Part shown: in pieces, positions 52,603 through 62,375 of the stretch
Position numbering within the stretch: the first letter of the stretch is position 1
How the letters are laid out: each line of letters begins with the position of its first letter
Assembly: GCA_001664505.1 (NCBI GenBank)
Contig: CP011806.1
Span: 2,984,377 to 3,048,376 of the forward strand
DNA from: Acidobacteria bacterium Mor1
GTDB lineage: Bacteria; Acidobacteriota; Polarisedimenticolia; Polarisedimenticolales; Polarisedimenticolaceae
Length of the DNA: 64,000 nt
Direction: 5' to 3'
Position numbers and translations under genes: made by a program
Notes under the pieces: model-generated
Told to the model about the DNA's origin: nothing
What the model saw: the letters and a program-made list of their open reading frames with translations, nothing else
Database searches by the model: none

Positions 52603-55600
52603 CTAGAACGCCACGCGGACGCCGAGCTGGTACTGGCGGCCGAAACGGCGGGTGGCGTCGTTGACGCCGTTGATCTGGGTCCCGATCTCGAGGAACTCGT
52701 TGTAGATCCGATAGGTGTCGTCGTTGAGCAGGTTGAACACCTCGAGAGAGAGCTCCGCGGTGACCCCCTTGACGACCACCGCCTTGGTCGCCTTGATCGT
52801 GAAATCCCAGAACGAGCGATTGCGCTGGTCGTTGCGCTGCCCGGTGGGGAAGATCAGCCGCTCCCGCTGCTCGAAGCTGTCGAAACCGGCGACGCTGGGG
52901 AAAACCACGTCCCGGGACAACCCCTGCCGCAGAAGCGAGAACGGCAGCCCGCTTTGCCAGGTGACGCTTCCGCCGAGACGTACGCCCCAGGGGGTCTGGG
53001 TGCTGGCGATGAACTTGACCACGTGGCGCTGGTCGTTGGACTGGAAGCCGAACTCGTCATCGACCAACGACCCGTCGTTGCCGATGACCTGCTGAAAGTC
53101 CTCGCCGTCGCCCACCGACTGGGACCAGGTGTAGGACAGCTGACCCTCCCAGCCCCGGTATTGGCGGCGCAACAGGCTCAGCACCACCGCCTCGTAGTCC
53201 GACTGGTTGAAGTTGCCGACCTGAAGCACCGAACCCCAGAACGGGTTCAGTCGGTACAGGTCGGGGAACCCGTCGGGGCGCGGCAACAGGATCGAAGGAT
53301 CGTTGGGGAAGGGCTCCAGGTTGCCGGTGCAGTCGTCGAGCAACCCGTCGGGCTGGTCATTGATCGCCGGATCGCCGGGCTCGGTGACCAGCAAGCAGGT
53401 GCCGAGATCCCGCGCCACGTTGTTGATGTCGCGATCCTGAAGCTGATCCCGGTACTCGCGGCGAATGTAGGTCACGTCGAACCGGGTCTCGGCGGCGATC
53501 TGCCGCTCGAAGGTAATCGCCAGTTCGTCCTGATAGGGCGTGCGTAGATCGTGGTCGACCGCCAGCAGCGACGCGACCGCGTTGACCGCGCGTCGATTGC
53601 TCAGATCGTTGAGCAACCACTCATCGTTGAACCGTACCGCCTGGAACTCGATCCCCACCGCGGCGGGCAGCTGCTCGAGCAGCGGCACCAGGAACGGGAT
53701 GTTGTTGTAGTTCCGGCCGGCACTGAAGGAGAACTTGGTCTTGCCGTCCCCCCAGGGGTCCCAGGACAGCGCCAGAAACGGCGAGAAGTTGGTGTCGATC
53801 AGGTTGATGTCTTGCTTGCTGCGCCGCTTGCTCAGGAAGTTGGCCTGGACCACGGTGGGACCGAAGAAGCTGATGGTCTGCTGCGGCGTCAGGCCGAAGA
53901 CCTGCGCGAGCTCCTCGGCCACCTGCTCGGTGCCCTCGAACCCGGTGAACGCCTGTGCCGCCTCGAAGGGGAACGCCCCCTGGGCGATGCGCGACTCGTA
54001 GTCCTGCAGCTCCGCGCTGAAGTCCAGCGGTTCCAGGCCGCCCGAGTTGATCGCCTGGCGGTCGAGGCGGAAACCGACATCCAGGGTCAGGTTGCTGCGA
54101 ATCCGCATCTTGTCGCGGAAGTAGATCCCCCAGGTGGTCCCGGTGGCGCGGGCCCGGTTGGAACTGGGCACCGGTACGTTGACCAGCGCCGTGCCCACCA
54201 GGTTGAAACCGATGCGCTCGACCTGAAAATCGATCTGCGGCCGCTGCTCGATGTCGCGCACGTAGCGCTCGTTCTCGATGATCAGGCCGGTCTTGATCTC
54301 GTGGGGCACTCCGAGGAAACGCCCGCGGGGGTAGATCGTCGCGTCGGACTTGACGGTGAAACGCTGACGCGCGTCGTTGAAGTCGATGAAGTAGGAGCCG
54401 GTGGTCCCGGCGGGAATCTGGCCGTTGATCACATCGCCGGTGGCCGTCGGATCCTCACCGCCGAGGTTGGTGCAGGCGGCGAGCTCGATCACGTCCAGCC
54501 CGCGCAAACAGGAGTTGCGCACGCCCCGCTCGGCGGGGGCGACCGTCAACCCGCCGTCCTGCCAGGCGACCAGGGTCTCGACGAACACCCGAGGAGAATA
54601 GGGAGCGCTCCAGACGATCGAATAGGAATCCGCCTCGGTCCTGCGGAACTGGCTGGCGCTCGCCGGGGTCGTCGAACTGACGCCGAAGTTGTTCAAGGTG
54701 ATCGGGTTGGCATCGAAGCGGAACGCCAGCTTGTTGCGCGGCGAGACCTGCCAGGTGAGCTGGTCGGAATCGACCCGCTGTTCGGTCTCGACCACCGCCA
54801 GGTCGCCGATGATGTTGAACGGCTCCCCCTTGTCGACGTACTCGTGGGACAGCCGGTACCACAGCTTGTCCTTGATGATCGGACCGGAAAGCTGAACCGA
54901 CGGCTGGTTCCAGTCGAAGTCCGGGATGCGATCGTCGGGCAGGTTTGCGGCACCGACGCCGTCGAGATCGCTGGTCTGGTAGAAGTACGAGACCACCCCC
55001 TCGAAATCGTTGGTGCCCTGTTTGAGGATGATGTTGGCGTAGCCGCCCTGGGCCCTGCCGAATTCCGGCCCGGCGCCGGCGGTCAGGACCTCGATCTCCT
55101 CGATGGCGTTCAGATTGACGTTGCTCTGGAACTGGCCGGTCAACGGATCGACGTTGGAGACCCCGCCGACCACCGCCTTGAAGTCCCGGGCGCGGGAGCC
55201 GTGGACGTTGGGGTTGCCGTCGTCGTTGGCGTCCTGTACACCGGGCGCCAGGGTCAAAAGCTTCTGGTAGGTGCGGCCGCGGATCGGAAGATCCTGAATG
55301 AACTCGTTGCTGAACTTGGTCGAGGTCTGGGTCTCGTCGAGGTCGACCACTTCCCGACGGCCGACGACCCGCACCTCTTCCTTGTATTCCTCGGCCAGGG
55401 TGATCGGAACCTGGGTGGTCTGGCGGGGCCGGACCCGCAGCTCGGAGACTTCGCGGGTGCCGTAGCCGGTGAAGGCCACGGTGACCTTGTAGCCACCACC
55501 CACCGGCAGGACCGGGAAGGAGACGATTCCCCGGGTGTCGGAGCGCTCGCTGGATTCGGCCACCAGGCTCCGCACGTTCTCGAGGGTAACCACCGCCCCG

Positions 55601-55725
55601 GGAAGCGGCCCGTCGGCGTCGGCGACGGTGACGGTCAGGGCTCCGGTGGCCTGGGCGGCGACGGAAGGCGCCAGCAACGCAAGCAGGACTAGACAGACTG
55701 CGACGGAAAACTGCCGGTACGGCAT
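52603..55725 (-). CDS. TonB-dependent outer-membrane receptor
   Basis: A 1040-residue outer-membrane protein. The ATG at 55725 opens the signal peptide (FSVAVCLVLLALLAPSVAAQA). Residues 25-105 form a carboxypeptidase-regulatory-like sandwich (GALTVTVADADGPLPGAVV). The plug domain follows (RTYQKLLTLAPGVQDAN, NAIEEIEVLTAGAGPEFGRAQGG), then a long barrel that ends in an aromatic residue (QLGVRVAF). This N-terminal-sandwich type is common in Acidobacteriota and Bacteroidota and imports oligomers or chelates with TonB energy. No SusD partner is adjacent. A long antisense frame lies over it and is a shadow. Confidence 0.93.
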   Translation of the reverse strand: MPYRQFSVAVCLVLLALLAPSVAAQATGALTVTVADADGPLPGAVVTLENVRSLVAESSERSDTRGIVSFPVLPVGGGYKVTVAFTGYGTREVSELRVRPRQTTQVPITLAEEYKEEVRVVGRREVVDLDETQTSTKFSNEFIQDLPIRGRTYQKLLTLAPGVQDANDDGNPNVHGSRARDFKAVVGGVSNVDPLTGQFQSNVNLNAIEEIEVLTAGAGPEFGRAQGGYANIILKQGTNDFEGVVSYFYQTSDLDGVGAANLPDDRIPDFDWNQPSVQLSGPIIKDKLWYRLSHEYVDKGEPFNIIGDLAVVETEQRVDSDQLTWQVSPRNKLAFRFDANPITLNNFGVSSTTPASASQFRRTEADSYSIVWSAPYSPRVFVETLVAWQDGGLTVAPAERGVRNSCLRGLDVIELAACTNLGGEDPTATGDVINGQIPAGTTGSYFIDFNDARQRFTVKSDATIYPRGRFLGVPHEIKTGLIIENERYVRDIEQRPQIDFQVERIGFNLVGTALVNVPVPSSNRARATGTTWGIYFRDKMRIRSNLTLDVGFRLDRQAINSGGLEPLDFSAELQDYESRIAQGAFPFEAAQAFTGFEGTEQVAEELAQVFGLTPQQTISFFGPTVVQANFLSKRRSKQDINLIDTNFSPFLALSWDPWGDGKTKFSFSAGRNYNNIPFLVPLLEQLPAAVGIEFQAVRFNDEWLLNDLSNRRAVNAVASLLAVDHDLRTPYQDELAITFERQIAAETRFDVTYIRREYRDQLQDRDINNVARDLGTCLLVTEPGDPAINDQPDGLLDDCTGNLEPFPNDPSILLPRPDGFPDLYRLNPFWGSVLQVGNFNQSDYEAVVLSLLRRQYRGWEGQLSYTWSQSVGDGEDFQQVIGNDGSLVDDEFGFQSNDQRHVVKFIASTQTPWGVRLGGSVTWQSGLPFSLLRQGLSRDVVFPSVAGFDSFEQRERLIFPTGQRNDQRNRSFWDFTIKATKAVVVKGVTAELSLEVFNLLNDDTYRIYNEFLEIGTQINGVNDATRRFGRQYQLGVRVAF

Positions 55726-55920
55726 GCGAAACGTGCCCCCCGCGGCACCACCGGGGGGCGTCCCCGGCGACCGACGAAACTGCGCCGATACGCAAGATTC
55801 GAAACCGTGCCGCTCGCTGGAATCTACCACGAAGCGCAAACACGGGCCGCCGGGAGAGGCGCCGCTGCGGCGAGAATTCCGCAGCGGCGCCCCGGTTGTA
55901 TCGGGAAGGTATCGCTCGGG

Positions 55921-56751
55921 CTAGGCAGCCCCGCCGGAGACCTGGTGCATATGCACGTCGCTCTGAGGGTACGGAATCGAACAGCCGGCTCCCTCGAGCT
56001 CTTGCTTGAGGGTCTTCAGCAGGTCGAAGCGCAGCGCCCAGTAGTCGGGGGCGTTGCACCAGGGGCGCACCAGGATGTTGACCGAGGAATCGGCCAACTC
56101 GCCCACGGCGATCACCGGCTCGGGATCCTTCAGCACCCGGTCGTCGGCGTCGAGCACCCGCTTGATCACCTCCATCGCCTTGGCGATGTCGTCGTCGTAG
56201 GAGATGCCCATCACCAGGTCGTTGCGCCGGGTGTCGTTGGCCGAGAAGTTCTTGACGATGGTGCCGTAGACCGCCGAGTTGGGGACGATGATCTTCACGT
56301 TGTCGCCGGAATGCAGGGTCGTGGCAAAGATACCGATCTCGACCACCTTGCCCGACGTTCCCGCGGCCTCGATCACATCACCGACCTTGAACGGCCGGAA
56401 GACCAGCAGCATCACACCGGCCGAGAAGTTGGAGAGCGTGCCCTGCATCGCGAGGCCGACGGCGAAGCCGAGGGCTCCGAGCACCGCCACGAAGGACGTG
56501 GTTTCGATGCCGAACAGATCCAGGACGGCGATGATGACGCCGGCCAGCACGCCCCAGTAGACGAGATTCGAAAGGAACGGGACCAGCGTCGCGTCGAGCC
56601 TCTTGCTCAGCGCCTTGCGCACCATGCCGCGGATCACCTTGGCGGCCATCCAGCCGATGACCAGGACCGCAATGGCCCCGAGCACCTGGAACCCCCACTG
56701 GGTCATCAGGTCTTGACCGGTCTTGAGGATCGAATCGAGATCGAATTCCAT
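55921..56751 (-). CDS. Small-conductance mechanosensitive channel (MscS family)
   Basis: A 276-residue protein of the minimal MscS type. Three membrane helices lie in residues 20-115 (GFQVLGAIAVLVIGWMAAKVI, FLSNLVYWGVLAGVIIAVLDL, then the pore helix SFVAVLGALGFAVGLAMQGTLSNFSAG). The beta domain follows with FRPFKVGDVIEAAG and VKIIVPNSAVYG, and the C-terminal alpha/beta part. It opens when membrane tension rises on osmotic downshift. It lies 28 nt behind the DUF481 gene. Confidence 0.93.
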   Translation of the reverse strand: MEFDLDSILKTGQDLMTQWGFQVLGAIAVLVIGWMAAKVIRGMVRKALSKRLDATLVPFLSNLVYWGVLAGVIIAVLDLFGIETTSFVAVLGALGFAVGLAMQGTLSNFSAGVMLLVFRPFKVGDVIEAAGTSGKVVEIGIFATTLHSGDNVKIIVPNSAVYGTIVKNFSANDTRRNDLVMGISYDDDIAKAMEVIKRVLDADDRVLKDPEPVIAVGELADSSVNILVRPWCNAPDYWALRFDLLKTLKQELEGAGCSIPYPQSDVHMHQVSGGAA

Positions 56752-56779
56752 CGTGGTTCTCCTCGACGTTCAGAATCGG

Positions 56780-57634
56780 CTAGAAGTTGACCACCAGCGA
56801 AGCGGTGAAGATCGTGTCCAGATCTTCGTTTTCGCGGGGGACGACCGCACCGGTGAGGGTGCCGCCGGTGGCATCGGTCGCCACGGCCACGTCGGTGAAG
56901 GACGGCATGTTGTCGAACAGATGCTGGACGCTGAGCTTGATCGCCAGCCGATCGTTCATCGCGACGGTCAGCCAGTTGATCATGTCGGCCCTCCAGTCGT
57001 CGCTCTCGTCCAGGTTGAAGTCGAGGACCAGATCGTTGCCGTAGGTCGCGTTCTCGGTCAGCTGGTGCTCGAAGTTGGAGCCGGCCTGGAGACCGAGGAA
57101 GGTGTCGTCGATGAGCGGGTTGAAGACGACGTCTTCCTGGTCGGTGTAGGTCACACCGTAGTTGGTCTTCCACTTGGTCGTGTCGTTGTCGACCCAGATG
57201 TTCCCGACACCGCCTACGACTTGGTAGCGGTTGTTGATCCCGGCGGGACGGTTGCGATCCCAACCCGCACCGGCGAACCAGAAGAACCGCTCGGTGATGT
57301 CCTGGTCATAGCGGCCCTTTAGGAAGTAGTTCTCCGCCGTGGTCTCGGTGATCGTGTCCTCGAAGAACTGACCGCCGAAGAAGTACTCACGCAGCGTGTT
57401 TTCCGACTCGGCCCGCACGCCGCCGGCGCGCAGTTCGAAGGCCGAGCTCTCCCACTTGCGGGTCAGGGTGTTCTTGAAGCCGAGGGTCTCGGATTCGGCG
57501 TTACCGCTGGTCACGACGTAGCTGAACTCCGCCGTGTCCTTCCAGCCCTCTTCCTCGGCCAGCGCCGCTCCGCCCCAGAGCGTCATGATCGAAACCAGCA
57601 AAACCAGGGCTTTCGCCCGCACCAGGTGCCGCAT
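56780..57634 (-). CDS. DUF481 outer-membrane-like protein
   Basis: A 284-residue exported protein. Signal peptide residues 1-26 (ALVLLVSIMTLWGGAALAEEE). The body is a DUF481 beta-barrel-type pattern (TAEFSYVVTSGNAESETLGFKNTLTR, then NYFLKGRYDQDITERFFWFAGAG and a closing FTASLVVNF). The ending Phe suits an outer-membrane barrel. Proteins of this family (YdiY-type) are induced by envelope or acid stress in some bacteria; no function is proven. It is followed by the MscS gene, which may share its transcript. Confidence 0.85.
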   Translation of the reverse strand: MRHLVRAKALVLLVSIMTLWGGAALAEEEGWKDTAEFSYVVTSGNAESETLGFKNTLTRKWESSAFELRAGGVRAESENTLREYFFGGQFFEDTITETTAENYFLKGRYDQDITERFFWFAGAGWDRNRPAGINNRYQVVGGVGNIWVDNDTTKWKTNYGVTYTDQEDVVFNPLIDDTFLGLQAGSNFEHQLTENATYGNDLVLDFNLDESDDWRADMINWLTVAMNDRLAIKLSVQHLFDNMPSFTDVAVATDATGGTLTGAVVPRENEDLDTIFTASLVVNF

Positions 57635-57853
57635 CGCAATCCTCCGTTGAGCCGCTCCGTCGGGAGCCGGCCGTCATGTTCGTGGGTCTAGCCGCGCCGC
57701 GGCGCATGCTACTGAACGGCACAGTGGCCCGCAAGGAACGCATGCCACCTTCACGCTGCGCCCCAACTGGCGCTATGCTGGTGCCTTACGCGGAACCGGA
57801 TGGACCCGCGGCCCGTTCTCTAGGGACGGGACCAGGAGAGGAATCGGCGGATC

Positions 57854-58972
57854 ATGAGCTACCGGAAGCTGGGAGAATCCCGGGACTCGAGCCTGGGCAA
57901 GGTGGTGCTGGACGACCTGCGCCGCACGAGCTTCCAGAGCGTCTACAAGCAGGAATTGCGGGATCTCTACCGGTTTTACCTGGATGAGGACTCCCGGGCC
58001 AAGCTGGCCGGTATGGGGCGCATCCAGCGCTCCTTCTGGATTCTGGGCTGGCTGCTCAAGAGCCTGCTGCTGAAGCTCTCCCCGGGCCGGCGGCTGGCGC
58101 TCATGGTGTCCCTGGTACTGGCGGTCCTCGGGCCGACCACGGTGACCCTGTTCGGCCGGGTGGTCTCGGCGGACCTGCGGCCGTGGGGTTTCGTCCTGCT
58201 TCTGGTCGTCCTGATGCTGGAGCTCAAGGACAAGCTGGTCGCCCGCGACGAGATCGAGGTGGCTCGCAGCGTCCAGCTCGCCCTGCTGCCCCAACGCCAG
58301 CCGGAGATCCCCGGCTGGGAGGTCTGGACCTACACCCGGCCGGCCAACGATGTCGGCGGCGACCTGGTCGACTACGTCGAGGCCAGCGAGCACCGGCACG
58401 GCGTGGCGCTCGGCGACGTGGCGGGCAAGGGGCTCGGCGCGGCGCTCCTCTCGGCCAAGCTCCAGGCCACCCTGCGGGCGCTGGCGCCCGAGTGCCCCGC
58501 CCTCGACGAACTGGGCGAACGGCTTAACTCGATCCTCAACCGGGACGGCCTGGACAACCGCTTCGCGACGCTGTTCTACGCCGAGCTCTACGGCGAACGC
58601 GGATTCGTGCGGGTGCTCAACGCCGGCCACAACCCGGCGTACCTGGTGCGTAACGGCGGAGCGGACATCCAGGGGATCGAGGCTTCGTCGCTGCCGCTGG
58701 GGATGATGCCCTGCACCCGCTACCGGGAGGGCAGCGTCGAACTGATGAGCGGCGACGCGCTGGTGGCGTACTCCGACGGCCTGACCGAGGCGACCAATGC
58801 CATGGACGAGGAATACGGACCGGAGCGGCTGAAGAAGTTGCTCTGCGAGAGCCGCAACGAGCATCTGGCGCCCCATGAACTGGGGCTGCGGGTGTTGACC
58901 GAGGTCGAGCAGTTCACCGGCGGCCTGCGCTACGGCGACGACCTGTCGCTGGTAGTCATTCGGAAGCTTTGA
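57854..58972 (+). CDS. SpoIIE-type Ser/Thr phosphatase with membrane helices
   Basis: A 372-residue protein. Residues 82-124 hold two membrane helices (LALMVSLVLAVLGPTTVTLF and WGFVLLLVVLMLELK). Residues 130-372 are the PP2C/SpoIIE phosphatase: ANDVGGDLVDY with metal-binding Asp166 and Asp170, LGDVAGKGLGAALLSAKLQ, NAGHNPAYLV, YSDGLTEATN and the closing DDLSLVVI. All metal ligands are present. RsbU-like proteins dephosphorylate anti-anti-sigma factors; the partner is not in the window. GGAG lies some 15 nt before the ATG. Its end overlaps the convergent gene at 58956-58972 by 17 nt. Confidence 0.9.
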   Translation: MSYRKLGESRDSSLGKVVLDDLRRTSFQSVYKQELRDLYRFYLDEDSRAKLAGMGRIQRSFWILGWLLKSLLLKLSPGRRLALMVSLVLAVLGPTTVTLFGRVVSADLRPWGFVLLLVVLMLELKDKLVARDEIEVARSVQLALLPQRQPEIPGWEVWTYTRPANDVGGDLVDYVEASEHRHGVALGDVAGKGLGAALLSAKLQATLRALAPECPALDELGERLNSILNRDGLDNRFATLFYAELYGERGFVRVLNAGHNPAYLVRNGGADIQGIEASSLPLGMMPCTRYREGSVELMSGDALVAYSDGLTEATNAMDEEYGPERLKKLLCESRNEHLAPHELGLRVLTEVEQFTGGLRYGDDLSLVVIRKL

Positions 58973-59438
58973 CCGGCTCCCACTCCTCGATTTCCACCGA
59001 AAGTCCGCGCCACGGGGGATGAACCCGGTAGCTGGTGCGAATGGTGTCTCCCGCGGCCAGCGAGCCCAGCTGATCCTCGTCCAGGTGAATCCGGGCCTGT
59101 AGCCCCTCGTCATCCCGCGACTCGACGGGGATGTAGAACACGGCGATGCCGGCGGTTCCGTCGGGGACCATCACCGCGCGCTCGATCTCGGGGCTTTCGC
59201 TCTCGACGACGACGCGGTCGATCACGAACTCACCGGCGCCGTCCATCATCCCGTACTCGGGCCAGAAGCTGCGCATCAGCATCAGCCCGACGACCCCGAG
59301 CACCGCGATGACGAACACCGTGCCGACGATCACGTTGAGCAGCTTCTTGCCCGCCGTCGGCTTGGCCTTCGGTTTGTCCTTGAGCCCCTGCCGCATCCCG
59401 CCCAGGAGCGAGCCACCCTTCTTCTTGCGCCGTGCCAT
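58956..59438 (-). CDS. Single-pass membrane protein, unknown
   Basis: A 160-residue protein with a basic N-terminus (ARRKKKGG), one membrane helix at residues 33-55 (LLNVIVGTVFVIAVLGVVGLMLM) and an extracytoplasmic beta-rich part. The tail has strand-like repeats (GIAVFYIPVESRDDEG, RTSYRVHPPWRGLSVEI). No family is recognised. The stop overlaps the phosphatase coding end on the other strand by 17 nt. Confidence 0.65.
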   Translation of the reverse strand: MARRKKKGGSLLGGMRQGLKDKPKAKPTAGKKLLNVIVGTVFVIAVLGVVGLMLMRSFWPEYGMMDGAGEFVIDRVVVESESPEIERAVMVPDGTAGIAVFYIPVESRDDEGLQARIHLDEDQLGSLAAGDTIRTSYRVHPPWRGLSVEIEEWEPVKASE

Positions 59439-59453
59439 CCTTCCCCCCCGGCG

Positions 59454-60119
59454 TCATCTCCAGGCACTGCGGGCCGCGGGCAACACTGCCCGGAAGACCC
59501 GAAGCGCTTCGCGCGCCAGCTCATCGGAGCCGATCAACGGCCCCGCATCCGATAGATCGTAGCGCCGGCCGAGCTCGAACCAAACCCCGCGCCGCCGAAC
59601 CTCCTCGAAGGCGCCCTGCCAATCTACGGCGGAACGGTAGACGCAGCGAGAACCGATGGGCCATTTGGCGGAGGCGTAAACCCGGAATTCCAGGTCGTTC
59701 TCCCGGGCGATCTCGGCCATGCGCTTACCCAGCCCGCCATGCCGGGCCCGGAACTCGAAGCGGCTGAAGGAGGTCTGAGAGGCGTCCCAGCCGAGCCGCA
59801 GGGCCACGTAGTCCGGGTGGACCCCCAGGTTTAGCTGGGCCTTCTGCTGGTAGCCGTGGGCCTCGGGAGAGAGCGCCAGCCAGGTACAGAAGGGCTGGTA
59901 GCCGGCGGGCCAGTCGAGCCGGGGCAGATGGGCTCGCAGGGGCGCCTTGTCGCCGCCGTCGTTGAGCCGGGCGAGGAGTTCGTGGGCCAGGAGGTCCAGT
60001 GGCGGGTGGAACGCGTCGAGGATCTGCCGGCGCCGGGCCCGGCGGTCCGGGGTCCCGAAGACGCCGAAGCGGTCGAGGGGCAGGCCCTCGAAGCGGTACT
60101 GGTCCTCGAAAAGCAGCAT
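59454..60119 (-). CDS. Unrecognised soluble protein
   Basis: A 221-residue protein. The ATG at 60119 is preferred; an in-frame ATG 39 nt upstream adds a short tail. Visible segments include FEGLPLDRFGVFG, a helical DAFHPPLDLLAHELLARL, FCTWLALSPEAHGYQQKAQLNLGVHPDYVALRLGWD and FRVYASAKWPIG. There is a weak, untested likeness to the DUF1054/YktB fold (repeated F-x-G strands). No active-site motif is firm. It stands alone between convergent and divergent neighbours. Confidence 0.55.
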   Translation of the reverse strand: MLLFEDQYRFEGLPLDRFGVFGTPDRRARRRQILDAFHPPLDLLAHELLARLNDGGDKAPLRAHLPRLDWPAGYQPFCTWLALSPEAHGYQQKAQLNLGVHPDYVALRLGWDASQTSFSRFEFRARHGGLGKRMAEIARENDLEFRVYASAKWPIGSRCVYRSAVDWQGAFEEVRRRGVWFELGRRYDLSDAGPLIGSDELAREALRVFRAVLPAARSAWR

Positions 60120-60250
60120 TGAACCGATTCTAAACCAAAACAGAGGCTTTTTCGCCATTTATTCGCCAGCGGGCCGACCGGGCGAACCGGACAAAAAGGC
60201 CCTGGGGTGGTTGGACAAGCGGGGCCGGAGGGCGCTAGGCTGGCGCGCTC

Positions 60251-61315
60251 ATGTCCAAAACCAAGGGTGAAAACAGCCGGTCCGGACGGCTCGCGGCGCA
60301 CCTGCTTTCGTTCCTCGAAGCGAAGCGGGAAGCGATCCCCGAGATGCTGATCCTGACCCACGACTATCCCGACCCCGACGCCCTGGCCGCGGCCTTCGCG
60401 CTGCAGCACCTGTTGGCCCAGGGGTACGAGATCAAGTCGCGGATCGCCTACGGCGGCGTCGTCGGCCGCCAGGAGAACCGGGCGATGGTCGAGCTGTTGG
60501 AGCTGCCCGCCTACAAGCTGCGGGCCACCGACTTCGAGCGGTACGAGCATGTCGCCCTGGTCGACACCCAGCCGCGCTTCGAGAACAACCCGTTCCCCGC
60601 GTCGGAACGCAAGCCGACCCTGATCGTCGACCAGCACAAACCGGTCTCGAGCCCCGACGCCGAGCTGGCCCTGATCGACACAGGCTGCGGAGCGAGTTGC
60701 GTGATCGTCGCCCGGGCGCTCCTGATCAAGGGCATCGAGATCCCGAAACCGGTGGCCACCGCCCTGGCCTACGGGATCCTCTCGGACACCCAGGACCTCT
60801 ATCGCGCCAACCGCCGGGACGTGGTCAACACCTACCTCGAGATCATCCACAACTGCGACATGCACATCCTGGCCAAGATCCGGAATCCGGTGCGCAAGCG
60901 CGGCTTCTTCTCGGGAGTCGGACGGACCATCGAAGGGGCTTCGGCCTACCGCGGCCTGCTGGTGTCCCATCTCGGCGAGGTCCACAACCCGGACCTGGTG
61001 GCGCAGATGGCGGACTTCCTGCTGACCTACGAGAACTCCCGCTGGGCCTTCTGCACCGGACGCTACGACGGCCGGCTGTATCTGTCGCTACGTTCCGACC
61101 GTGGACGCACCGACGCAGGCGAGGTGCTGCGCTCGGTGGTGGATAACCCGCGGGACGCGGGCGGCCACGGCACCGTCGGCGGCGGCAGCTTCGCGCTGCC
61201 CGAAGAGGCGGACGAAGAAGCGTGGAAGGAAGCGGAGACCCGGGTGCAGGCGCGGCTGGCCAAACGGTTGCGGATCCCTGCGCGGGGCGAGTTCCGCAAC
61301 CCGTTCAAGCGCTAG
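60251..61315 (+). CDS. DHH-family phosphoesterase, NrnA-like
   Basis: A 354-residue protein of the DHH/DHHA1 superfamily, which includes nanoRNase/pAp phosphatase NrnA. MLILTHDYPDPDALAAAFAL holds the first metal motif, FERYEHVALVDTQPR the second, and TLIVDQHKPVSS stands where DHH is normal (here Asp-Gln-His). YGILSDTQDLYRANRRD is another site. The DHHA1 domain ends in GGHGTVGGG. It would degrade 2-5 nt RNAs or pAp in the cytoplasm. The Asp-Gln-His variant is seen in some family members, so activity is not excluded. Confidence 0.85.
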   Translation: MSKTKGENSRSGRLAAHLLSFLEAKREAIPEMLILTHDYPDPDALAAAFALQHLLAQGYEIKSRIAYGGVVGRQENRAMVELLELPAYKLRATDFERYEHVALVDTQPRFENNPFPASERKPTLIVDQHKPVSSPDAELALIDTGCGASCVIVARALLIKGIEIPKPVATALAYGILSDTQDLYRANRRDVVNTYLEIIHNCDMHILAKIRNPVRKRGFFSGVGRTIEGASAYRGLLVSHLGEVHNPDLVAQMADFLLTYENSRWAFCTGRYDGRLYLSLRSDRGRTDAGEVLRSVVDNPRDAGGHGTVGGGSFALPEEADEEAWKEAETRVQARLAKRLRIPARGEFRNPFKR

Positions 61316-61339
61316 TCACCAGGACCGGCTTCTCGCCGC

Positions 61340-62272
61340 CTAGCGCCTACGGATCGTGTCGGAACGGAGCCGCGTCAGGTGCCACATGGCACGATTGATC
61401 GGCGTGGGCACCCCGAGTTCCTCGCCGCGACGAGCGATGTATCCGGTCAACGAGTCGATCTCGGTGGGGCGTCCGGCGACCAGGTCCTGCTGGGTCGACG
61501 AGGTTGCGGCGCCGACGCTGCGGCAAACGGCGAGCAGCGTATCCAGGGTTTGCTGCTCGTCGAGGTCGTGCCCTTCGGCTCGAGCCACCGCAACCGCTTC
61601 CCGCGCCGCATCCTCGGCGACCGCCCAGGTCGGGGCGTCGTCGACGATCACGCCGTAGGTGGCGTCGGTCAACGCGCTGGACGCGTTGGCTACCGAGTTG
61701 ATGATCAGCTTGACCCATAGTTCGGTTTCGACCGTCGGCGACACCTTGCACGGCACCTGCGCGGCCTCGAACCAGGCGCGGAGGCGTTCGACATCGTCGG
61801 CACGCTCCTTGTGGCCCACGACGAGGTCCCCGCGCCCCCGGTGGATCACCTTGCCCGGACCGTTGAGCGCCGCTGCGACGTAGACCACCGAGGTGATCGG
61901 ATCGATCCCGGCGGATCGCAGCTTGTCCGGGTTGTCGACGCCGTTCTGCATATCCACGACGATGGCGCCCGACGCGAGATGCGGCGCGATCTGCGCCGCG
62001 GCGGACTCGGTGTCGACGGTCTTGACGCAGAACAGCACGAGTTCACTGTCCGCGATCGAGGACGCGTCGTTGGAGGTCGTGACCGGCACGTTCTCTTCGA
62101 AGCTCGTCGTCTGCATGTGCAGACCCTGCGCGTCGAGACGCTTCAGGTGTTCACTGGGAGGCCCGGGGCGGCCGAGCATCGTAACCGGCGCACCGGCACG
62201 GGCGAGCATGCCGCCGAAGTAGGCGCCGACACCTCCGGGTCCGACCACCGTGGTTTGGGGCCAGCTCTTCAT
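61340..62272 (-). CDS. panE: 2-dehydropantoate 2-reductase
   Basis: A 310-residue ketopantoate reductase that makes pantoate for coenzyme A with NADPH. The Rossmann motif is VVGPGGVGAYFGGMLARAG at the start, with FCVKTVDTESAA in the middle. The catalytic Lys is in ELWVKLIINSVANASSAL and the C-terminal helix has EIDSLTGYIARRGEELGVPTPIN, as expected. No panB or panC gene is next to it, and related enzymes act on other 2-oxo acids, so the symbol is likely but not certain. Confidence 0.85.
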   Translation of the reverse strand: MKSWPQTTVVGPGGVGAYFGGMLARAGAPVTMLGRPGPPSEHLKRLDAQGLHMQTTSFEENVPVTTSNDASSIADSELVLFCVKTVDTESAAAQIAPHLASGAIVVDMQNGVDNPDKLRSAGIDPITSVVYVAAALNGPGKVIHRGRGDLVVGHKERADDVERLRAWFEAAQVPCKVSPTVETELWVKLIINSVANASSALTDATYGVIVDDAPTWAVAEDAAREAVAVARAEGHDLDEQQTLDTLLAVCRSVGAATSSTQQDLVAGRPTEIDSLTGYIARRGEELGVPTPINRAMWHLTRLRSDTIRRR

Positions 62273-62375
62273 GGTTTCTCCTGTCGAGTTCGAGCTATTG
62301 TAGGCCGATGAAGCTCCGCCATGCAGTTCTCCTGGCGCTACTAGCAGGCATCACAGTTGACGCGTGGATCGACCA

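Noticed and set aside
53551-55692. A 713-codon open frame on the plus strand over the TonB-receptor gene
   Set aside because: It mirrors the receptor codons in GC-rich DNA and has no recognisable motif; the receptor on the other strand is clear.
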